Shown here: positions 33,092 through 41,460 of the stretch, piece by piece
Layout: each line of letters starts with the position of its first letter
Numbering within the stretch: position 1 is the stretch's first letter
NCBI GenBank assembly: GCA_965278945.1
Contig: OZ257128.1
Location: forward strand, 124,001-188,000
DNA from: UBA10649 sp965278945
Lineage (GTDB): Bacteria; Actinomycetota; Actinomycetes; S36-B12
DNA: 64,000 bases
Direction of reading: 5' to 3'
Position numbers and translations under genes: made by a program
Notes under the pieces: generated by a model
Told to the model about the DNA's origin: nothing
Databases searched by the model: none
Seen by the model: the letters and a program-made list of their open reading frames with translations, nothing else

Positions 33092-33922
33092 CTATTTAGT
33101 CAAGTACGCGTCTCCCGGCGTGGGCGGGGCCGCACCGGTGGCGGATGGCATGCCGCGATTCAGCAGGATCGTGCCTCCGTCGACCGGGATATCGACTCCC
33201 GTGACGTACGACGCCTCGTCCGACAGCAGGAAGGCGATGACCGTTGCCTGCTCGCGGGGGTCGCTCAGCCGCCTCAGTACGGCGGTGGCCTCGAAGTCGG
33301 GCATCGTGATTCCGGCCGCACCGGCCATGTCGATCCACGCCTGGAGCATCTCCGTGCGCGTTGCTCCCGGGGAGGTCTGATTGACGCGGATGCCCGCGGA
33401 CCCGTACTCGAATGCCGCGTACTCGGTGAGCGCAGTGGTCGCGCGCTTGCTCGCCCCGTACAGCGAGTTGCCCCCGATCGCGATGTGACTGCCGATGGAA
33501 TTGACGTTGACGATGCTTCCGCCGCCCGTCTTGAGCATCGCGCCGATCTCGTGCTTGAGGCAGTGCCAGATGCCGCGAGTGTTGGTGTTGAACAGGGTGT
33601 CGAAGTCGTCGTCGGTGAGGTCGAGCATCGGCTTCGCTACGTCGACCGCGGCGACGTTCGCCGCCATCGTCAGCTTGCCGTACGTCGCCACTGCGGAGTC
33701 GACGGCAGCTGCGACCTCGTCATCGTGAGCGATGTCGGCCTGCACGAAGTGGCACGCGACTCCCGCGCGCGTGCACGTGTTGGCCACCTGCTCGCCGAGT
33801 TCGGCCCGCCTGCCGACGAGAGTCACGTGCGCGCCGCGCTCGGATAGCAGTTGCGCGGTGGCGGCACCCATCCCGCTGGTGGCGCCGAACACTATTGCCG
33901 AATGTCCGTCATAGGAACCCAT
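33092..33922 (-). CDS. Short-chain dehydrogenase/reductase
   Basis: A 276-residue classical SDR oxidoreductase. The nucleotide-binding loop is GATSGMGAA (about 13-21) with TLVGRR after strand 2, favouring NADP(H). The catalytic tetrad includes Ser in VNSIGSH and YGASK (Tyr-x-x-x-Lys). C-terminal PVDGGTILLNRG is typical. Substrate unknown. The ATG on the minus strand nearly abuts the plus-strand DUF255 gene, so divergent promoter signals must lie within coding sequence or very close to the starts. Confidence 0.9.
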   Translation of the reverse strand: MGSYDGHSAIVFGATSGMGAATAQLLSERGAHVTLVGRRAELGEQVANTCTRAGVACHFVQADIAHDDEVAAAVDSAVATYGKLTMAANVAAVDVAKPMLDLTDDDFDTLFNTNTRGIWHCLKHEIGAMLKTGGGSIVNVNSIGSHIAIGGNSLYGASKRATTALTEYAAFEYGSAGIRVNQTSPGATRTEMLQAWIDMAGAAGITMPDFEATAVLRRLSDPREQATVIAFLLSDEASYVTGVDIPVDGGTILLNRGMPSATGAAPPTPGDAYLTK

Positions 33923-33953
33923 GGCGAAAGCGAATCACACGATCGCTGGAAGG

Positions 33954-36002
33954 ATGGTGCCCGTGGTGAATCGACTCGGCGACGCGACGTCCCCCTATCT
34001 CCTGCAGCATCGTGACAATCCGGTCGACTGGCAGGAATGGTCCGAGGCCGCGTTCGCCGAGGCTCGCGAGCGCGATGTCCCGGTGTTCTTGTCCATCGGC
34101 TACTCCGCCTGTCACTGGTGCCACGTGATGGCACACGAGTCCTTCGAGAACGAGCAGATCGCAGCGCTCATGAATGACTCCTTCGTCTGCATCAAGGTCG
34201 ATCGCGAGGAACGACCAGACGTCGACTCGGTCTACATGCAGGCGACGGTCGGACTGACGGGCAGCGGAGGCTGGCCCATGTCGGTCTTCCTCGACCATGA
34301 CGCCCGGCCGTTCTACGCGGGCACCTACTTTCCGCCGGAGCCGCGTCACGGGATGCCGTCTTTTCCGCAACTGCTCATCGGCATCCGGGAGACATGGAAG
34401 GACAGCCGCGACGACGTGCTCGCCGCGAGCGCACGCATCACCGCGGGCCTGGCCGAGCAGAGCCTGCCCGCTGCATCCGCGGCGTCGCCGACCCTGGACG
34501 ACCTCGGTGCTGCGGTGACTGCTCTCTCGCGGGACTTCGACGAGCAGCGGGGAGGTTTCGGCGGTGCGCCGAAGTTCCCGCCGTCGATGGTCCTTGAGTT
34601 CCTGCTGCGCTACGCGGCGCTCGTCGAGGACTCTCCGGCGCTGCCGATGGCGGTCGGCACCATGGACGCGATGGCCCGCGGCGGCATGTATGACCAGTTG
34701 GGCGGTGGCTTCGCGCGCTACTCGGTCGATGCCGACTGGGTCGTCCCGCACTTCGAGAAGATGCTGTACGACAACGCGCTGCTGCTGCGCGACTACGTGC
34801 ACCTGTGGCGGCTGACCGGATCAGCGCTCGCCGAGCGTGTGGTGCGCGAGACGGCCGTATTCCTGATCGACGAACTGCGTACGCCGGAGGGTGGCTTCGC
34901 GTCGGCGCTCGACGCTGACACCGAGGGCGGGGAGGGTGCCTTCTACGCGTGGTCCCCGCAGCAGCTGGTGGAGGTGCTCGGACCCGACGATGGCGAGTGG
35001 GCCGCTGCCCTGCTGTCCGTCACGCCCACGGGAACCTTCGAGCACGGACTTTCGACGCTGCAGTTGCGCGAGGATCCCGAGGACGCCGACCGGTGGGCCC
35101 GGATCCGCCAGTCGTTGGCGGTCGCCCGCGCGTCTCGCCCCCGACCCGGCCGCGACGACAAGGTCGTGGCCTCGTGGAACGGGCTCGCGATCGCGGCGCT
35201 GGCCGAAGCGGGAGCACTCCTCGGCGAGTCCGCCTGGGTGGAGGCCGCCATCGGTGCCGCCGACTTGATCGTTGCGGTGCATCTGGGAGCGAACGGCGAC
35301 GACCGCCTCAGCCGCACATCGCGCGACGGGGTGGTCGGCACGAACGACGGCGTGCTCGACGACTACGGCTGCGTCGCCGAAGGCTTCCTCGCGCTGTACC
35401 AGGTCACCGGTGACGACGTCTGGCTTGCGTTCGCCGGCATCTGCCTCGACGTTGCGATCCAGCATTTTGCCGACGGTGACGGCGGCTTCTACGACACGGC
35501 CGACGACGCGCCACCGCTCTACCAGCGTCCACGCGATCCCTCCGACAACGCCGAGCCCTCGGGCTGGCTCGCTATCGCGCACGCGTGCGTCACGTACTCC
35601 GCGCTGACCGGACTTCCCGAATACCGCGAGGTGGCCGAGCGCGCCCTGGCCATCGTCACCACGCTCGCGCCTCGCGCGCCCCGGGCCGTCGGCTGGGGGC
35701 TCGCAGCGGCAGCCGCGCTCGTCGCCGGACCACTCGAGGTCGCGGTCGTCGGCGACCTGGACTCCGAGGACTTCGCCGAGCTTCGCCGAGTAGCCCTGAT
35801 GGCGACGTCGCCCGGCGCCGTGCTCGCGATCGGCGACGGCGAGTTCGAGGCCGATTCGGTCCCGCTCCTGCGCGACCGTCCGCCCGTGGGCGGCAGGCCG
35901 ACGGCTTACGTATGCCGCGGATTCGTGTGTGATGCGCCGACGACCGATCCCGCGAAACTTGCCCTCACCGTTGGGGCACGTGCTGGGCGGGCCACGGAGT
36001 AG
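33954..36002 (+). CDS. DUF255 thioredoxin-domain protein (YyaL/SPATA20-like)
   Basis: A 682-residue protein of the DUF255 family. The N-terminal 160 residues are a thioredoxin-like domain beginning NRLGDATSPYLLQHRDNPVDW and containing C53-HWC56. The remainder is an alpha/alpha six-hairpin glycosidase-like region (GGMYDQLGGGFARYSVDADW, VASWNGLAIAALAEAG). The biological role is unclear. The start is uncertain: ATG 33954 has GGAAGG directly abutting it; GTG 33963 would give a better 9-nt spacing; ATG 33921 would overlap the divergent SDR start. The stop TAG forms part of the next promoter. Confidence 0.87.
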   Translation: MVPVVNRLGDATSPYLLQHRDNPVDWQEWSEAAFAEARERDVPVFLSIGYSACHWCHVMAHESFENEQIAALMNDSFVCIKVDREERPDVDSVYMQATVGLTGSGGWPMSVFLDHDARPFYAGTYFPPEPRHGMPSFPQLLIGIRETWKDSRDDVLAASARITAGLAEQSLPAASAASPTLDDLGAAVTALSRDFDEQRGGFGGAPKFPPSMVLEFLLRYAALVEDSPALPMAVGTMDAMARGGMYDQLGGGFARYSVDADWVVPHFEKMLYDNALLLRDYVHLWRLTGSALAERVVRETAVFLIDELRTPEGGFASALDADTEGGEGAFYAWSPQQLVEVLGPDDGEWAAALLSVTPTGTFEHGLSTLQLREDPEDADRWARIRQSLAVARASRPRPGRDDKVVASWNGLAIAALAEAGALLGESAWVEAAIGAADLIVAVHLGANGDDRLSRTSRDGVVGTNDGVLDDYGCVAEGFLALYQVTGDDVWLAFAGICLDVAIQHFADGDGGFYDTADDAPPLYQRPRDPSDNAEPSGWLAIAHACVTYSALTGLPEYREVAERALAIVTTLAPRAPRAVGWGLAAAAALVAGPLEVAVVGDLDSEDFAELRRVALMATSPGAVLAIGDGEFEADSVPLLRDRPPVGGRPTAYVCRGFVCDAPTTDPAKLALTVGARAGRATE

Positions 36003-36005
36003 CCT
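36000..36005 (+). promoter_or_regulatory. -10 for uppS built on the DUF255 stop codon
   Basis: TAGCCT begins with the stop TAG of the DUF255 gene. It would start a short leader containing AGGAGG at 36026-36031, before GTG 36036. Confidence 0.4.
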
Positions 36006-36035
36006 GCAGTCCAGCGACGAGGAGCAGGAGGGTCA

Positions 36036-36797
36036 GTGGGTCTGTCGGATCTGCTGTATGGCGTCTACGAGAAGCGACTGCAGGCGCAGATCCCCGCCGA
36101 CCGCCGACCGCGCCACGTAGGTGTCATCCTCGATGGCAATCGCCGCTGGGCCACCGCCCAAGGATCGTCGAGCTCGGTCGGGCATCGCGCCGGCGCTGCG
36201 AAGATCGTCGACTTCCTCGGCTGGTGCGACGAGGTCGGCGTCGAGCTCGTCACGCTGTGGCTGTTGTCGACGGACAACCTCAACCGTCCCCAGCCAGAAC
36301 TCGACGCGCTGCTCGGGATCATCGAGGACACCGTCACCGGCCTCGCCGAGCAGGGCAAGTGGAAGCTGCGTCCGGTCGGCGCCCTCGACCTGCTGCCCGC
36401 GCACACCTCCCGGCTTCTCAAGGAGGCCGAGGAGGCAACCTCCGGCGTTGACGGCTTCATGGTCAACATCGCGGTGGGGTACGGCGGACGCAGGGAGGTC
36501 GTGGACGCGGTCAGATCCCTGCTGCAGGAGCATGCAAGTCAGGGGACGTCACTCGACGAGCTCGCGACACTGCTCGATGTCGAGCACATCACCGAACACC
36601 TTTACACCAAGGGACAGCCCGATCCCGATCTGGTCATCCGCACCTCGGGTGAACAGCGCTTGTCCGGATTCCTGCTGTGGCAGAGCGCGCATTCGGAGTT
36701 CTACTTCTGCGAGGCCTACTGGCCCGACTTCCGGCACGTCGACTTCCTTCGTGCCCTGCGGGCCTATGCCGACCGCAATCGCCGCTACGGCACGTAG
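36036..36797 (+). CDS. uppS: Isoprenyl transferase (cis-prenyltransferase)
   Basis: A 253-residue cis-prenyltransferase that adds isopentenyl units to an allylic diphosphate to make polyprenyl diphosphate, the precursor of the lipid carrier for cell wall synthesis. The pyrophosphate-binding motif is LDGNRRWA (catalytic D33), and the C-terminal DLVIRTSGEQRLSGFLLWQSAHSEFYF is family-typical. Actinomycetes often have two paralogues (short-chain and decaprenyl); which one this is cannot be told. GTG 36036 has AGGAGG 4 nt upstream. Confidence 0.92.
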   Translation: MGLSDLLYGVYEKRLQAQIPADRRPRHVGVILDGNRRWATAQGSSSSVGHRAGAAKIVDFLGWCDEVGVELVTLWLLSTDNLNRPQPELDALLGIIEDTVTGLAEQGKWKLRPVGALDLLPAHTSRLLKEAEEATSGVDGFMVNIAVGYGGRREVVDAVRSLLQEHASQGTSLDELATLLDVEHITEHLYTKGQPDPDLVIRTSGEQRLSGFLLWQSAHSEFYFCEAYWPDFRHVDFLRALRAYADRNRRYGT

Positions 36798-36806
36798 CGC
36801 CCGTCG

Positions 36807-37562
36807 ATGGCCGACAGCCCTCCGGTCGACGTCGATGCGCAGATTGCCTTCGTCAATCCCCGTCGTATCGTCCTCGCGCTGACCTTCGTCGCCGGCCTGC
36901 TCGACGCCGTCGGATATAGCCAGTACGGGGTGTTCACCGCGAACCAGGCGGGAAACCTCGTGATCGGCTGGACGCTGCTGCCGGACAACGCGGCCGCCGC
37001 CTTGCTGTCGCTCGCCTCGATCATCGGGTGCGGCATGGGAGTGGCGGGCGTAGTCGTTCTGCGCCGCAGCTGGCCTGCGCTTGCGCGAGGATCCGGGTCC
37101 AGAGCCCTGCTCATCGCGGCCGCCGCCGGCATCCTGGCCGCTGCCGTGATCGGGAGGCTGCTCACGTCCGATCCTGCGGGCTCGGCCGATCTGTGGACCG
37201 GCCAGTGGTGGAGTCAGGCCGTGGCTATCGCGCTGTCCGCGGCCTCCGTGGCCGCGCTTGCCATGGTCTTCATCAGCGGTGCCGGGATGCGGGCCCCGAT
37301 CCTCGCCTCGACTAACGCCTACGTCGACGCGGTCAGGTACGGCACGGCGTCGGTCCTGGGTAGCCCGACGTCAGACATGCGCGTGCGGGCCTGGCGGGCC
37401 GCAGGCTTCCCGCTGGCATGGACGCTTGGTGCGGCAGTTGCCACCTTCTTGCCGTTCGGGAGTCTGGGGACGGTCGCCTGCGGGGTGGTGGTCGTCATAG
37501 GAGTCGCTGTCATCTCGCGGCGTGTCAGTGACCCGACCGACGGACTGCGCCGTACGGTTTGA
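36807..37562 (+). CDS. DUF1275 (YoaK-like) membrane protein
   Basis: A 251-residue membrane protein with about six hydrophobic helices and the family signature FVAGLLDAVGYSQYGVFTANQAGN near residues 30-55. Function unknown. It starts 9 nt after uppS on the same strand and is likely cotranscribed. No obvious Shine-Dalgarno sequence. Confidence 0.85.
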   Translation: MADSPPVDVDAQIAFVNPRRIVLALTFVAGLLDAVGYSQYGVFTANQAGNLVIGWTLLPDNAAAALLSLASIIGCGMGVAGVVVLRRSWPALARGSGSRALLIAAAAGILAAAVIGRLLTSDPAGSADLWTGQWWSQAVAIALSAASVAALAMVFISGAGMRAPILASTNAYVDAVRYGTASVLGSPTSDMRVRAWRAAGFPLAWTLGAAVATFLPFGSLGTVACGVVVVIGVAVISRRVSDPTDGLRRTV

Positions 37563-37638
37563 GGCACAGCGGTGGGCGTCCGCTCACCGCTACACAGCAC
37601 CGGGTCACCGGGCAGGTGGCCCGCATCAGGAGGCCCAC

Positions 37639-38955
37639 GTGCCCGTTGCGCGTCCCGAGTCCGCCAGCCGACGCACCTACGTTCTCGACACTTCGGTATT
37701 GCTGTCTGATCCTCGGGCGCTGATGCGCTTCGACGAACATGACGTCGTTATCCCGATCGTCGTCGTCACGGAGCTCGAGGCCAAGCGCAGCCATCCCGAA
37801 CTCGGGTACTTCGCCCGGCAGGCGCTACGCCTGCTCGACGACCTGCGAATAGAGAACGGGCGACTCGACGAGCCGATGGCTGTCGGCAGTTCGGGCGGCA
37901 CCGTGCGCGTGGAGCTGAACCACACCGAGGTCAGCGTCCTGCCGAGCGGACTGCAGCTCGGCGACAACGACACCCGGATCCTCGCGGTCGCGCGCAACCT
38001 CGAGCTCGAGGGCAAGTCGGTCGTCCTTGTCAGCAAGGACCTGCCGATGCGCGTGAAGGCGTCGTCGGTCGGCCTCGACGCGGAGGAGTACCGCGCCGAG
38101 TTCGTCGTCGAGACCGGGTTCACCGGGATGACCGAGATCGACGTGTCCGTCGATGACATCGACCGGCTCTATGACGAGCAGGTGATCGAGCACGTCGCAG
38201 CGCTGGACCTGCCGTGCCACACCGGGCTGGTCATGCTGTCCGACCGCGGCAGTGCGCTCGGCCGCGTCACTGCTGACAAGCGGGTGCGCCTGGTCCGCGG
38301 AGATCGCGAGGCATTCGGCATCCACGGGCGTAGCGCGGAGCAGCGCATCGCACTCGACCTGCTCCTCGATCCGGAGATCGGCATCGTCTCCCTCGGCGGT
38401 CGCGCCGGCACCGGAAAGAGCGCGCTCGCACTGTGCGCGGGACTCGAGGCGGTGCTCGAGCGACGCCAGCATCGCAAGGTGATCGTGTTCCGGCCGTTGT
38501 TCGCGGTCGGCGGCCAGGAGTTGGGCTACCTGCCGGGAACCGAGGCGGAGAAGATGTCGCCGTGGGGCCAGGCGGTCTTCGACACCCTCGGCGCTGTCAC
38601 CACGCAGGAAGTGGTCGAGGAGATCGTCGATCGCGGGATGCTCGAGGTCCTGCCCCTGACGCATATCCGCGGACGGTCCTTGCACGATGCCTTCGTCATC
38701 GTCGACGAGGCCCAGTCGCTCGAGCGCAACGTGCTGCTCACCGTGCTGTCGCGCATCGGCCGGGACAGCCGTGTGGTGCTCACGCATGACGTCGCGCAGC
38801 GCGACAACCTTCGCGTCGGCCGTCACGACGGAGTGGTCGCAGTGGTCGAGAAGCTGAAGGGCCATCCGCTCTTCGCGCACGTCACCTTGACCCGCTCCGA
38901 GCGCTCGCCGATCGCGGCGCTCGTCACGGAGATGCTCGAAGACATCCAGATGTAA
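37639..38955 (+). CDS. PhoH-family ATPase with N-terminal PIN domain
   Basis: A 438-residue protein of the PIN-PhoH (PhoH2-like) type. Residues of about 10-150 are a PIN ribonuclease domain (YVLDTSVLLSDP, VVTELEAKRSHPELG, DNDTRILAVA). Residues of about 230-438 are the PhoH ATPase/helicase (Walker A GRAGTGKS near 256-263; VIVDEAQSLERN). Such proteins have RNA unwinding and cleavage activity. GTG 37639 is chosen because CAGGAGG lies 5 nt upstream. Confidence 0.9.
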   Translation: MPVARPESASRRTYVLDTSVLLSDPRALMRFDEHDVVIPIVVVTELEAKRSHPELGYFARQALRLLDDLRIENGRLDEPMAVGSSGGTVRVELNHTEVSVLPSGLQLGDNDTRILAVARNLELEGKSVVLVSKDLPMRVKASSVGLDAEEYRAEFVVETGFTGMTEIDVSVDDIDRLYDEQVIEHVAALDLPCHTGLVMLSDRGSALGRVTADKRVRLVRGDREAFGIHGRSAEQRIALDLLLDPEIGIVSLGGRAGTGKSALALCAGLEAVLERRQHRKVIVFRPLFAVGGQELGYLPGTEAEKMSPWGQAVFDTLGAVTTQEVVEEIVDRGMLEVLPLTHIRGRSLHDAFVIVDEAQSLERNVLLTVLSRIGRDSRVVLTHDVAQRDNLRVGRHDGVVAVVEKLKGHPLFAHVTLTRSERSPIAALVTEMLEDIQM

Positions 38956-38970
38956 GGCTGTGGACAGCAG

Positions 38971-38986
38971 TGTGATGCCCGTCACA
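38971..38986. promoter_or_regulatory. CRP/GlxR-type site upstream of the Rpf-like gene
   Basis: TGTGATGCCCGTCACA matches the TGTGA-N6-TCACA consensus of CRP-family regulators exactly. It is followed by further GTGTGAC/GTCAC elements (39001-39020). It lies 178 bp before ATG 39164. Confidence 0.55.
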
Positions 38987-39163
38987 CCCCGAATGAGGGT
39001 GTCACGCGTGACCGTGTGACGCCAGTGCGGCTATGTCCGGTTTGTCCGCTCTGCCTGTGAGATGGCCCACGCCCGGTTAGCGTGACAGGACGCCAGTTTT
39101 TCGGCACCGTAGGACCACATTGGCGTTTGGTTCGTCCGCCTACATACTCCCGGGGGTCCGCAT
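38987..39163 (+). promoter_or_regulatory. Long upstream region of the Rpf-like gene
   Basis: Non-coding. It contains the 12-bp palindrome GTCACGCGTGAC (39001-39012), GTGTGAC (39014-39020), and a candidate promoter TTGGCG (39120-39125) with 17-nt spacing to CATACT (39143-39148). A GGGGG stretch precedes the ATG. No riboswitch was recognised. Confidence 0.4.
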
Positions 39164-39727
39164 ATGCGTCGACAGATCGGTGCCGCGGCTCTCGCCACCG
39201 CTGCTCTGCTGACGGTCACCGGCTTAGCCGCCGGTGCCGCGCATGCCGGCATTCCCGCGCTTGTCCAGGCGGAGGATCCGGCCCCCGCCGACGACGGCCC
39301 GAACCCGGGCGCCGACGACACTGCGCAAAGCAGCGAGGCCGATCGCGAGATGGCGCTGATCCGCGGCGACCGCGAGGCGGCTGACCTCATGGGCTTCCTG
39401 CCCAGCCTGTACCTGGGCAAGTGGTTCATGCCTGGCAAGGAGGACGTGCGACGTTGCATCGTCCTGCGCGAGAGCCACGCGAACTACCGCGCATCCAACG
39501 GCACGTACTTCGGTGCGTACCAGATGAGCGCGGCGCTGGGCGTCGGCGCGACGTGGATGATGCAGTCGGAAGTGAAGAAGGAGTTCGGTGACGAGGGAGT
39601 GAAGATCGTCCAGCTCCTGCGCACCATGACTCCGAACAAGTGGAACCGCTACTGGCAGGACCGGGCCTTCTGGACGATCTGGCGCGGCGGCGCGGGTTCA
39701 CAGCACTGGGGCGGCGCGCGCTGCTAG
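39164..39727 (+). CDS. Secreted Rpf/transglycosylase-like protein
   Basis: A 187-residue exported protein. Signal peptide at 1-28 (AHA cleavage), an acidic Pro-rich linker (about 35-65), then a domain with RRCIVLRESHANYRASNGTY followed by FGAYQMS, the pattern of actinobacterial resuscitation-promoting-factor and lysozyme-like transglycosylases; Glu in RES is the candidate catalytic residue. The C-terminus ends in WGGARC, so Cys near 103 and the last Cys may pair. It should act on peptidoglycan. Upstream CRP-type site fits the known cAMP/CRP control of rpf genes in relatives. Confidence 0.8.
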   Translation: MRRQIGAAALATAALLTVTGLAAGAAHAGIPALVQAEDPAPADDGPNPGADDTAQSSEADREMALIRGDREAADLMGFLPSLYLGKWFMPGKEDVRRCIVLRESHANYRASNGTYFGAYQMSAALGVGATWMMQSEVKKEFGDEGVKIVQLLRTMTPNKWNRYWQDRAFWTIWRGGAGSQHWGGARC

Positions 39728-39745
39728 CGCGGCTGTCCTGCTCCG

Positions 39746-41410
39746 CTAGCGCGGAGCGCCAACCGGGATGTTGAGCGTGATCGGCCGCAGCGTCTCGGCG
39801 AAGAAGTCATTGCCCTTGTCGTCGACGACGACGAAGGCCGGGAAGTCCTCCACCTCGATACGCCAGACGGCCTCCATCCCGAGCTCGGGGAAGTCGAGCA
39901 CCTCCACCTTGCGGATGTTGTCCTGCGCCAGTCGGGCGGCCGGGCCGCCGATGGAGCCGAGGTAGAAGCCACCGTTGTCGCTGCACGCCTGGGTCACGGC
40001 CTTGCTCCGGTTGCCCTTGGCCAGCATGACGAAGGATCCGCCCGCCTTCTGGAACATGTCGACGTAGGCATCCATCCGGCCGGCTGTCGTCGGGCCGAAG
40101 GATCCCGACGCGTAGCCGGCAGGAGTTTTCGCCGGTCCCGCGTAGTAGACGCAGTGGTCCTTCAGGTACTGCGGTAGCGGCTCGCCGCGCTCGAGCATCG
40201 ACTTGATGCGCGCGTGGGCGAGGTCGCGCGCGACAACCATCGGACCCGTCAGCGACACACGTGTCTTGATCGGCAGCGCTGACAACTGCGCGCGGATCTC
40301 GTCCATCGGACGGGACAGGTCGATGTGCACGACGTCGTCGTCGAAGTGATCGTCGGTGAGCTCGGGCAGGTAGTGGGCGGGGTCCTGCTCGAGCTGCTCG
40401 AGGAAGACCCCCTCGGCCGTGATGCGCGCCTTGGCCTGACGATCGGCAGAGCAGGACACCGCGATCGCGACCGGGCACGACGCGCCATGGCGGGGCAGGC
40501 GGATGACACGAACGTCGTGGCAGAAGTACTTGCCGCCGAACTGCGCGCCGATGCCGAAGCCCTGGGTCATCTTCAGGACCTCGGCCTCCATCTCCAGGTC
40601 GCGGTAGGCGCGACCCTGGTCCGAGCCGTGCACGGGAAGCGTGTCGAGGTAGCGGGCGCTCGCGTACTTCGCGGTCTTCAGCGCGTACTCGGCGCTCGTT
40701 CCGCCGACGACGATCGCGAGGTGGTACGGCGGGCAGGCTGCCGTGCCAATGGCACGGAGCTTCTCGTCGAGGAAGTTCCGGAACGACGTGGGGTTCAGCA
40801 GCGCGGTCGTCTCCTGGAACAGGTAGCTCTTGTTGGCGCTGCCGCCGCCCTTGGCCATGAACAAGAACTCGTACTGGTTCTCATGGCCGGGATGGGTGTC
40901 GGAGTAGATCTCGACCTGCGCGGGGAGGTTCGAGCCGGTGTTGCGCTCCTCCCACATCGACAGGGGCGACAGCTGCGAGTACCGCAGGTTGAGCTGCTGG
41001 AAGGCGTCGTAGATGCCGTGGGACAGGTCGCGCTCGTCGTCGCCGGCCGTCAGGACGTGCTGGCCGCGCTTGCCCATGACGATCGACGTGCCGGTGTCCT
41101 GGCACATCGGCAGGATGCCGCCAGCGGCGATGTTCGCATTCTTGAGCAGGTCGAGGGCCACGAACCGGTCGTTCGGGCTCGCCTCGGGATCCTCGAGGAT
41201 GTGCTGGAGCTGGGCGAGGTGACCAGGGCGCAGCAGGTGCGAGATGTCCTTGAACGCCTCGAACGCCAGCAGTCGCAACGCCTCGGGCTGCACCGACAAG
41301 AAGGTGCGATCGCCGACCACGATCTCTTCGACGCCCTCGGTGGTGATGAGGCGGTACGGGGTGTGGTCGTCCTGCAGGGGCAGCATCTCGGTGTAGCGGA
41401 AGTCGGTCAC
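39746..41410 (-). CDS. Class I (iron-sulfur) fumarate hydratase
   Basis: A 554-residue single-chain class I fumarase with a [4Fe-4S] cluster, interconverting fumarate and malate in the TCA cycle. N-terminal half has GGILPMCQDTGTSIVMGKRGQ; the C-terminal beta domain has TTAGRMDAYVDMFQKAGGS and a late SCNTER-independent VWRIEVEDFPAFV end. Length matches E. coli FumA/FumB. GTG 41410 has TAGTCT 6 nt upstream, a leaderless promoter. An oxygen-sensitive fumarase is notable in an otherwise aerobic-looking gene set. Confidence 0.92.
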   Translation of the reverse strand: MTDFRYTEMLPLQDDHTPYRLITTEGVEEIVVGDRTFLSVQPEALRLLAFEAFKDISHLLRPGHLAQLQHILEDPEASPNDRFVALDLLKNANIAAGGILPMCQDTGTSIVMGKRGQHVLTAGDDERDLSHGIYDAFQQLNLRYSQLSPLSMWEERNTGSNLPAQVEIYSDTHPGHENQYEFLFMAKGGGSANKSYLFQETTALLNPTSFRNFLDEKLRAIGTAACPPYHLAIVVGGTSAEYALKTAKYASARYLDTLPVHGSDQGRAYRDLEMEAEVLKMTQGFGIGAQFGGKYFCHDVRVIRLPRHGASCPVAIAVSCSADRQAKARITAEGVFLEQLEQDPAHYLPELTDDHFDDDVVHIDLSRPMDEIRAQLSALPIKTRVSLTGPMVVARDLAHARIKSMLERGEPLPQYLKDHCVYYAGPAKTPAGYASGSFGPTTAGRMDAYVDMFQKAGGSFVMLAKGNRSKAVTQACSDNGGFYLGSIGGPAARLAQDNIRKVEVLDFPELGMEAVWRIEVEDFPAFVVVDDKGNDFFAETLRPITLNIPVGAPR

Positions 41411-41416
41411 GGGTTC

Positions 41417-41422
41417 AGACTA
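41417..41422 (-). promoter_or_regulatory. -10 element of the fumarase gene (leaderless)
   Basis: TAGTCT on the minus strand, 6 nt before GTG 41410. Confidence 0.5.
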
Positions 41423-41460
41423 GAACTTGCCCTCCCGCGCGGCTTCCCGGGCCTTTCGCC

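Noticed and set aside
38956..39163. Possible cyclic-di-AMP (ydaO-type) riboswitch upstream of the Rpf-like gene
   Set aside because: Such riboswitches precede rpf genes in some Actinobacteria, but I could not find the conserved pairing elements, and the gap is occupied by GTCAC-type sites.
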